12,109 bases of DNA from JBGOTP01 sp041476545 (lineage in GTDB: Bacteria > Acidobacteriota > Vicinamibacteria > Vicinamibacterales > CAVVIG01): NCBI GenBank assembly GCA_041476545.1, contig JBGOTP010000136.1:1-12109 (forward strand), read 5' to 3'. The notes under the pieces are model-generated. The model was not told the DNA's origin and did no database searches. It saw only the letters and a list, made by a program, of their open reading frames with translations. A program made the position numbers and the translations under genes. Positions 7,352 to 12,109 of this stretch are shown here, in pieces. Within the stretch, counting starts at the first letter, position 1, and every line of letters begins with the position of its first letter.

Positions 7352-7870
7352 TTACCGTCCGGGCGGCGGTCCTGGGGGGCCGAGGATGATGAACCCTCCC
7401 CGCTTCGCGATCGGGGCGAGACGCGCGAGGTCGGGCGGCGGACCCTCGAGGGGCGGCGGCAGCGCACGTACGGACGCCGGCTGCCCGACTTCCCTCAAAA
7501 AGGTCTCGAACTGCATCGGCATGAAGCCCACCAGCGCGCGCGCGGGGTTGTCACCGCTGCCCATGAACGTATGCGGCACGCCCTTGGGGCCGAACGCGAA
7601 GCCGCCCGCCGTCAGATCAAGCCGCGTCTCGCCGACGTAGACCGTAATGTTCCCTTCGAGCACGTAGAACCACTCGTCCTCTTCGGGGTGCACGTGCCAC
7701 GGCGAGCCGAGCCCCGGCGGAACGACGATCTCGAGCAGGCCGAACTGCCCGGAGGTGTCGGCCCGCCCGATCTTCACCGTTTCGAGCATGCCGAGCAGGT
7801 AGAACGCTTCTCCTTCATCGTGCGCCAACGCGTAGCCACTCTTCGCGCGATCCGCAGTCATGACCGTCAT
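7352..7870 (-). CDS. Single-domain cupin (quercetin-dioxygenase-like) protein
   Basis: This 172-aa soluble protein has no signal peptide. The first cupin motif lies at 54-73 (GLGSPWHVHPEEDEWFYVLEG region) with likely metal ligands His59, His61 and Glu66. The second is at 90-109 (GFAFGPKGVPHTF) with His100. This is a complete set of ligands for a metal-binding cupin. Cupins of this kind are often annotated as quercetin dioxygenase-like, but many have other substrates or bind small ligands. The C-terminus is Pro/Gly-rich (LPPPLEGPPP and GPPGPPPGR). The start at 7870 is chosen because AAGGAGGGT lies a few bases before it; an ATG at 7891 would put that site inside the gene. It lies 82 bp after MarR on the same strand, so it may modify or sense the MarR ligand, which is inference. 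Confidence 0.88.
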   Translation of the reverse strand: MTVMTADRAKSGYALAHDEGEAFYLLGMLETVKIGRADTSGQFGLLEIVVPPGLGSPWHVHPEEDEWFYVLEGNITVYVGETRLDLTAGGFAFGPKGVPHTFMGSGDNPARALVGFMPMQFETFLREVGQPASVRALPPPLEGPPPDLARLAPIAKRGGFIILGPPGPPPGR

Positions 7871-7952
7871 CACACCCTCCTTTTGTCGCAACCGTCAGCA
7901 AACTATCGTCAAACTTGAGGCCGGCTTGTGCAGCCGTGAACCACGTCCGATT

Positions 7953-8435
7953 TCAGGGAAACGCGCCCATGTCCGCGATCACCGCGTCGAGGAGTTTCCG
8001 GAGCTGCCGCAGTCGCGTCGGGCCGAGATGGCCGAGAAGCGCCTTGGGCATGCGCAGCACGTGGACGTCCAGGTCTCGCAGCAGCGCGAGCCCTGTTTCG
8101 GTGATGCTCACTTCCACAACCCTCCGATCGCGGCTGCTCCGCGTGCGTTCGACCAGCCCGCGTGCCGTCAGGCGGTCCACCACCCGTGTTACGTCTGGGT
8201 CGCGCGCGATCATCCGTTGTCCGATGTCGCTGCAGGTCAGCCTGGCGGGGTGACTGCCACGGAGAATGCGGAGGGCGTTGTACTGACCGATGGTCAACCC
8301 GCCGTTGGTCTTCAGAAAGGCGCCCCAGGGGTCGAGGAGCCGAGCTGCGGCGATCCGCAAGCCCAGGAGCACTTCCTGCTCCGGTGAGGCGAATGCCTTT
8401 TTCTGCTTGAGTTGTTTTGCTACGACGCCAGTCAT
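7953..8435 (-). CDS. MarR family transcriptional regulator
   Basis: This is a 160-aa protein of normal MarR length. Helical dimerisation regions lie at about 18-42 and 115-157. The winged helix-turn-helix spans about 46-113. Its recognition helix is near 79-92 (DPDVTRVVDRLTARGLVER) and its wing SSRDRRVVEVSITETG (100-115) has the family's D-R-R signature. MarR proteins bind short palindromes as dimers and release them on binding phenols, alcohol-like or oxidising ligands. The gene has no Shine-Dalgarno sequence; its promoter is so close that the transcript should begin at or next to the ATG. The promoter lies inside a palindrome, so autorepression is likely. It heads the leftward run cupin, quinohemoprotein, PD40 protein and is divergent from the PQQ dehydrogenase across 208 bp. 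Confidence 0.92.
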   Translation of the reverse strand: MTGVVAKQLKQKKAFASPEQEVLLGLRIAAARLLDPWGAFLKTNGGLTIGQYNALRILRGSHPARLTCSDIGQRMIARDPDVTRVVDRLTARGLVERTRSSRDRRVVEVSITETGLALLRDLDVHVLRMPKALLGHLGPTRLRQLRKLLDAVIADMGAFP

Positions 8436-8442
8436 GCGCGCA

Positions 8443-8468
8443 ACAATAGTCGTCTAAACGACTATTGT
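8443..8468. promoter_or_regulatory. Palindromic operator, probably bound by MarR
   Basis: This is a perfect inverted repeat with 11-bp arms ACAATAGTCGT and ACGACTATTGT around the centre CTAA (8454-8457). Size and symmetry fit a MarR dimer site. It covers the -10 and spacer of the MarR promoter and starts 8 bases before the MarR ATG. It is about 176 bp upstream of the divergent dehydrogenase start, so direct control of that gene is less certain. Confidence 0.75.
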
Positions 8469-8471
8469 CAA
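8443..8471 (-). promoter_or_regulatory. MarR gene promoter (leaderless)
   Basis: On the minus strand, a perfect TTGACA (8466-8471) and TATTGT (8443-8448) are 17 bp apart. The expected start is about 8435-8437, which coincides with the MarR ATG at 8435. Together with the absence of a Shine-Dalgarno sequence this points to a leaderless mRNA. The promoter overlaps the palindrome at 8443-8468 almost completely. Confidence 0.65.
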
Positions 8472-8538
8472 GAGGTATTTTTGGGAGCCGGACGTGACTG
8501 CCGGACCGACCTGCGACAGGCGAACCCGGCAAACCGAT

Positions 8539-8576
8539 GCGTCGCGTCCTTGCGAGGGTAGAATCCGTCGCGACGC
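8539..8576 (+). promoter_or_regulatory. Candidate promoter -10 flanked by an inverted repeat, upstream of the PQQ dehydrogenase
   Basis: TAGAAT (8559-8564) matches five of six bases of a -10 box and would start a transcript near 8571, giving a leader of about 73 bases. No good -35 is visible. Perfect 8-bp arms GCGTCGCG (8539-8546) and CGCGACGC (8569-8576) flank it, which could be a separate regulator site. Confidence 0.3.
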
Positions 8577-8643
8577 TTCCTGGACTATCATGCCGCCAAA
8601 GAGGGAAGCTGCCACGAAGCGGCATTGCTGGGGAGCAGAACAA

Positions 8644-10545
8644 ATGTCCGGATTCGCATCGAGACTGGCTTTGGGAGTGGCCGTTGCTGCGGCCCTCGCC
8701 ACCGTGAGCAGCGCGCAGGGTACGCCCGGCCCGACCGACTGGCCGAGCACCAACTACGCGCAAGGCGCCAACCGCTACAGCCCGCTCGACCAGATCACGG
8801 CCAGCAATGTCGCGACGCTTCAACAGGTCTGGAGCGTTCATCTCAAGCCCGCCGGTTACACCGGCCGATTGCGGGAAGACGAGGGCATTCCTCTGGTCAT
8901 CGGCAACACCATGTATCTCTCGTCGCCGTATGGCGCCATCCACGCGCTCGACGCCACCACCGGTGCGGAGCGGTGGAAATTTCAACTGCCCAATAACGAT
9001 CAGCCGTCGAAGCGCGGCATCGCCTATTGGCCCGGCGACGGTCGTCTCCCGCCGTCGATCCTCTTCGGGGCCCTCTCGGGCGGCCTGTATTCCATCAAAG
9101 CCTCAGACGGCACGCTCAATTCCGGTTTTGGCCAGAACGGCGTCGTCAATCTCAAGACGCCCGAGGTGATGCAAACCGGGATGAACGTGGCCTACTCGCT
9201 GCTGTCGTCTCCGACCATCTACAAGAATCTCATCATCACCGGTGCGGGTACGGGCGAAGGGCCGGGCGGTTCGAATGGCGGCGCTGGTCCGGCGGGGGAC
9301 ACGCGCGCCTTTGACGCCAGAACGGGCAACCTGGTGTGGACATTCCATACCGTGCCGCGGCCGGGGGAGTTCGGCTACGACACCTGGGAAGAGAACAGCG
9401 CCACCAAGCGTTCCGGCGTGAATGTCTGGGGCTACACGTCGCTCGATGAGGAGCGCGGCATCCTCTACATGCCGCTCGGTGCCCCGAACAACGACCGCGT
9501 CGGCACCGACCGTCCCGGCAACAATCTGTTCTCGTCGTCGGTCGTTGCCGTCGATGCGAACACCGGCAAGTATCTCTGGCACTTCCAGCTCGTGCATCAC
9601 GACATCTGGGACTACGACACGCAGTCGGCACCGCTGCTCGTCGACCTGCAGCGGGGCGGGACGACGGTGCCCGCCGTCATCATTGTCAACAAGACCGGAC
9701 TGATGTTCACGCTCAATCGCGTGACCGGCAAGCCGATCTTCGACATCGAAGAGCGTCCCGTGCCGAAGAGCGATGTGCCTGGTGAGCGCACGTCTCCGAC
9801 GCAGCCGTTCCCGGTCAAGCCCGTGCCGCTGACGCAGAACACGGTGGCCCGCAACAATCTCTACAAAGGCGAGCCCGAGCTTCAGTCCTACTGCGAAAAG
9901 ATGGTAGACGACAACAACATGAAACTGGGTGGGCCCTTCATGCCGATTGCCTTCAACCGGTACAGCATTTCACCGCCCGGCCCGGCCGGCGGCATCAACT
10001 TCTGGGGCGCCTCGTACGATCCCAAGCTGCATCTGTTCATTTCGAACACCAGCAACATGTTCCAGCCGATGCGCCTCATCCTTCGGCCCGACGGCAGCTT
10101 CGTCAATTCCGGGCCGCTCGCCGGCCTTCGTCGCTTCGGCGATCCCGACAGGCATCTGCTGTGCGGGCCGACGCCCTGGGGCGAACTGGTTGCGGTCAAT
10201 ATGGACACGGGCGACATCGCCTATCGCAAGACGCTCGGCGTCTCCGACATGTTGCCGCCCGGCCTGCAGGATACGGGGCGTCCCAGTTCCGGCGGCGTCG
10301 TGCTGACCGCGAGCGGTCTCACCTTCGTAGGCGGCACGGACGATTTCCGGTTCCGCGCCTTTGCGACCGCGACGGGCAACAAGCTGTGGGAGACGAGATT
10401 GCCCTCGTCCATTGAAACGACGCCCATCACCTACATGGGTGCCGATGGGCGGCAATTCGTGACCGTGGTGAGCACGGGCGGTGGGCTCACAGGGTCTGAG
10501 GTGACCAATGACGAGATCATCGCGTTCGCCTTGCCGAAGAAGTGA
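8644..10545 (+). CDS. Secreted PQQ-dependent dehydrogenase, membrane-glucose-dehydrogenase-like family
   Basis: This is a 633-aa protein with a signal peptide (residues 1-25, ending SSAQG). The mature part is a single PQQ propeller starting DWPSTNYAQGANRYSPLDQI (32-51), the usual opening of quinoprotein dehydrogenases. Family hallmarks are KRGIAYWPGD (123-132), a GALSGGLYSIKASDG blade, WHFQLVHHDIWDYD (312-325) with the region of the catalytic Asp, and IIVNKTGLMFTLNR (346-359) with the conserved Lys near 350. These match the glucose-dehydrogenase branch. It lacks that enzyme's N-terminal membrane helices and has no heme motif, so electrons probably go to the cytochrome encoded next. The substrate may be a sugar or alcohol. 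The frame is open upstream to 8494, but the start at 8644 has GGAG 8 bases before it and leads into the signal peptide. It is first in the rightward run. Confidence 0.9.
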   Translation: MSGFASRLALGVAVAAALATVSSAQGTPGPTDWPSTNYAQGANRYSPLDQITASNVATLQQVWSVHLKPAGYTGRLREDEGIPLVIGNTMYLSSPYGAIHALDATTGAERWKFQLPNNDQPSKRGIAYWPGDGRLPPSILFGALSGGLYSIKASDGTLNSGFGQNGVVNLKTPEVMQTGMNVAYSLLSSPTIYKNLIITGAGTGEGPGGSNGGAGPAGDTRAFDARTGNLVWTFHTVPRPGEFGYDTWEENSATKRSGVNVWGYTSLDEERGILYMPLGAPNNDRVGTDRPGNNLFSSSVVAVDANTGKYLWHFQLVHHDIWDYDTQSAPLLVDLQRGGTTVPAVIIVNKTGLMFTLNRVTGKPIFDIEERPVPKSDVPGERTSPTQPFPVKPVPLTQNTVARNNLYKGEPELQSYCEKMVDDNNMKLGGPFMPIAFNRYSISPPGPAGGINFWGASYDPKLHLFISNTSNMFQPMRLILRPDGSFVNSGPLAGLRRFGDPDRHLLCGPTPWGELVAVNMDTGDIAYRKTLGVSDMLPPGLQDTGRPSSGGVVLTASGLTFVGGTDDFRFRAFATATGNKLWETRLPSSIETTPITYMGADGRQFVTVVSTGGGLTGSEVTNDEIIAFALPKK

Positions 10546-10957
10546 TTCGGGCGCGACGCAGTCGCGATGGATCTTTCTCGGTGTTGCCACCCTCATCCTG
10601 ACGGCCGGTTTGACGGCAGCGGTGCAGACGCCTACGCCACCCGCCCAACCTGCCCCACCAGGCTCACCCGCCCCACCTGGCGTTGACGATCAGACGCCTT
10701 TACAACCGGCCCCGCCAGGCGATGACCACCCCGCGTTTCCAATCGGACCGGGGCGAGACCTGGTGATCCGCATCTGTTCGAAATGCCATGAGCCGGAGAA
10801 AGTCGCAGACCAGCAGTTTGACCGGGCGGGATGGAAGCGCCTGGTGGACGATATGGCGGGCCAGGGCGCCGCTGCCACCGACGAGGAGTTCGACGAGATC
10901 GTTCGCTATCTGGCCAAGGCGTTCCCTGTCAGTAAAGACAGTAAAGTCACCAAGTAG
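10508..10957 (+). CDS. Exported mono-heme cytochrome c, probable electron acceptor of the PQQ dehydrogenase
   Basis: This is a 149-aa protein. A basic N-terminus and hydrophobic segment (21-39, IFLGVATLILTAGLTAA) export or anchor it. A Pro-rich linker (41-75) separates this from a small heme domain with CSKCH at 90-94 and a likely axial Met116 in DDMAGQG. The C-terminus ends in a helix (DEEFDEIVRYLAKAF). The ATG lies inside the dehydrogenase gene, overlapping its last 38 bases in another frame. GAGGTG (10498-10503) precedes it, and no later ATG in this frame keeps the signal segment, so this start is preferred. The overlap suggests coupled translation and a tight functional link with the dehydrogenase. 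A membrane-tethered or periplasmic role carrying electrons to the respiratory chain is inferred. Confidence 0.88.
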   Translation: MTRSSRSPCRRSDSGATQSRWIFLGVATLILTAGLTAAVQTPTPPAQPAPPGSPAPPGVDDQTPLQPAPPGDDHPAFPIGPGRDLVIRICSKCHEPEKVADQQFDRAGWKRLVDDMAGQGAAATDEEFDEIVRYLAKAFPVSKDSKVTK

Positions 10958-10970
10958 AAGGAGGTTTCAC

Positions 10971-12109
10971 GTGAAGACTTCTTATCCGGTTGCAATCGTC
11001 ATCGCGACGGCTGCTCTGTCTGCCGTCCTGCTGCTGGCTCAGGCGCCAGTCGTGGGCCAGGCGCCGGCCCCTGCCAAAGCCGGCGACCAGGCAGATAACA
11101 AAGCCAAAGCCGCGAGGGCCAAGCGCATCGCCCAACAGTTTGAGGCCCAGGCTCGAGTCATCACCGTGTTCGACCGCCAGGGGAAGGTCGTGGCGAGGGT
11201 CGGGGAGCGTGCGATTTACGGTCTGCCGGTTTTCTCGCCGGACCGGACACGGCTGGCCGTGAGGAAGATCGATTTAGAGAGCGAAACCGAGGACCTCTGG
11301 GTGCTGGATGTGGCCACGGGGAAGAGCACACGGGTCGCCTCCAGTCAAAAGCGGGAGCAGACGCGGTGGCCGGTCTGGTCTCCGGACGGCAGCCAGTTGG
11401 CGTATACGGCGTTGCGCGGCGGCCGTTTCGGTCTGTACCGAAAAGCGTCGAACGGAGAAGGAACCGAGGATCTCCTGTACCAGCATCCCGGCGGGGTCAT
11501 GGTCCTCACCGACTGGTCGATGGACGGACGTTTCCTGAGCTTCTCCACGACGGACCTCTCGGGAGGGACCTTGTACGCGCTGCCGCTTGCTGGCGTCGGG
11601 GAGCGCAAACCCATCCAGGTCTTTCGTAGCGAGTCTCAACTGCAGGGATCGCGCCTGTCTCCGGACGGCCGCTTCCTGTCCTACAGCTCGAACCAATCGG
11701 GAAGAAATGAAATCTACGTGCGGCCCTTCGATCCATCGGCGGGCGCAGGGGCGGCCGCGGCAGCGGGACCATGGCAGGTGTCCGACCAAGGTGGCCAGGG
11801 CGCGGCCTTCTGGCGGCGGGACGGTAAGGAAATGTACCACCTGGCGGCCGATCGAGGTGTGATGGCGGTGAAGGTCAGCACCGGTCCACGGTTCGAATTC
11901 GGCAAGCCGAAGTTGCTGTTCCGCCTGTCGGAGGCGGTCCCGGTGAATGATACGGTGGCCAGTGTCAGCCGCGACGGGGAGCGAGTCGCCATCGCCGTGC
12001 CCTACGCGCCGACCCTTCAGCAGATTACGGTGTTCGACCGCCAAGGGAAGGTTTTGAGCAAGGTAGGGGAACTCGGTCTGTATGTCCAGCCGGCGCTCTC
12101 ACCGGACGG
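10971..12109 (+). CDS. Secreted PD40/TolB-like propeller protein (C-terminus beyond right edge)
   Basis: The frame is open from a GTG at 10971 to the window edge (379 codons). AAGGAGG (10958-10964) is 6 bases before the GTG and directly follows the cytochrome stop, so the three rightward genes form an operon. Residues 1-29 are a signal peptide and 30-62 an Ala/Lys-rich helical stretch. PD40 motifs follow: FSPDRTRLAV (88-97), WSPDGSQLAY (136-145), WSMDGRFLSF (182-191), LSPDGRFLSY (229-238), WRRDGKEMYH (281-290) and a weak one at 332-341. SNQSGRNEIYVRPF (240-253) resembles the propeller that follows the kinase domain in many Acidobacteriota Ser/Thr kinases, but no kinase domain is present here. 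The domain opening ITVFDRQGKV (64-73) recurs at 352-361, so a second propeller begins before the edge. It probably binds a ligand or partner in the periplasm. Confidence 0.85.
   Translation, partial: MKTSYPVAIVIATAALSAVLLLAQAPVVGQAPAPAKAGDQADNKAKAARAKRIAQQFEAQARVITVFDRQGKVVARVGERAIYGLPVFSPDRTRLAVRKIDLESETEDLWVLDVATGKSTRVASSQKREQTRWPVWSPDGSQLAYTALRGGRFGLYRKASNGEGTEDLLYQHPGGVMVLTDWSMDGRFLSFSTTDLSGGTLYALPLAGVGERKPIQVFRSESQLQGSRLSPDGRFLSYSSNQSGRNEIYVRPFDPSAGAGAAAAAGPWQVSDQGGQGAAFWRRDGKEMYHLAADRGVMAVKVSTGPRFEFGKPKLLFRLSEAVPVNDTVASVSRDGERVAIAVPYAPTLQQITVFDRQGKVLSKVGELGLYVQPALSPD
11160..11207 (+). repeat. First copy of an internal domain-opening repeat
   Basis: It encodes ITVFDRQGKVVARVGE. The second copy at 12024-12071 encodes ITVFDRQGKVLSKVGE, with 13 of 16 residues identical and DNA differing mostly at third positions. 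The copies are 288 codons apart, about one six-bladed propeller. Confidence 0.7.
12024..12071 (+). repeat. Second copy of the internal domain-opening repeat
   Basis: It is the counterpart of 11160-11207 and marks the start of a second propeller whose remainder lies outside the window. Confidence 0.7.

Noticed and set aside
6253..7467. Minus-strand frame of 404 codons over the quinohemoprotein
   Set aside because: It is a shifted frame of the quinohemoprotein gene with low-complexity Arg/Ser content.
7898..7920. Operator-like string ATCGTCAAAC between cupin and MarR
   Set aside because: It resembles the operator core but lacks the centre spacing and has no symmetric arms.
8494..8643. Fifty-residue N-terminal extension of the PQQ dehydrogenase
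   Set aside because: It would bury the signal peptide, has no ribosome-binding site at 8494 and contains the probable promoter.
11274..12044. Minus-strand frame of 256 codons
   Set aside because: It is antisense to the PD40 propeller gene that starts at 10971.

Overview
The window is high-GC bacterial DNA that is densely coding on both strands. Several features point to an Acidobacteriota genome of the Vicinamibacteria kind. These are many secreted PD40/TolB-like propellers, a small secreted protein opening with a DFSGKWTLDESKSN-type motif, a DUF3089 hydrolase, several PQQ-type propeller proteins, and dispersed palindromic repeats of a style common in such genomes. This assignment is inference from gene content; there is no rRNA or other taxonomic marker. 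I see no tRNA, rRNA, CRISPR array, transposase or phage gene, and no gene-free stretch over 300 bases.

Left block (1-2789, minus strand), probably one transcription unit in the order DUF3089 serine hydrolase (2789-1653), TPR lipoprotein with a TTG start (1627-944), then a membrane-anchored PQQ/BamB-like propeller protein that starts at 832 and runs off the left edge. The last gene carries an in-frame block of dispersed-repeat DNA in the linker between its membrane segments and its propeller. A small secreted beta-rich protein (2917-3405, plus) is divergent from this block and meets the next minus-strand gene tail to tail with one base between the stop codons.

Right block (3407-12109) is a cluster around a MarR regulator. 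Leftward run MarR (8435-7953), cupin (7870-7352), a cytochrome c/PQQ-propeller fusion of the polyvinyl-alcohol-dehydrogenase type (7220-5397) and a secreted twelve-motif PD40 double propeller (5260-3407). Rightward run a secreted quinoprotein of the glucose-dehydrogenase family (8644-10545), a signal-bearing cytochrome c overlapping its 3' end (10508-10957) and another PD40 propeller (10971 to the right edge). Each arm therefore has one quinoprotein dehydrogenase, one cytochrome c module (fused on the left, separate on the right) and one PD40 propeller.

The MarR promoter sits inside an 11-bp-arm palindrome, so the regulator probably represses itself, and its mRNA may be leaderless. A shorter palindrome with the same 10-bp core lies upstream of the left-arm dehydrogenase, which suggests that gene belongs to the same regulon. 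Inferred role: periplasmic oxidation of an alcohol or sugar-like substrate, with electrons passed to cytochrome c and expression controlled by a small molecule sensed by MarR. The substrate cannot be read from the sequence.
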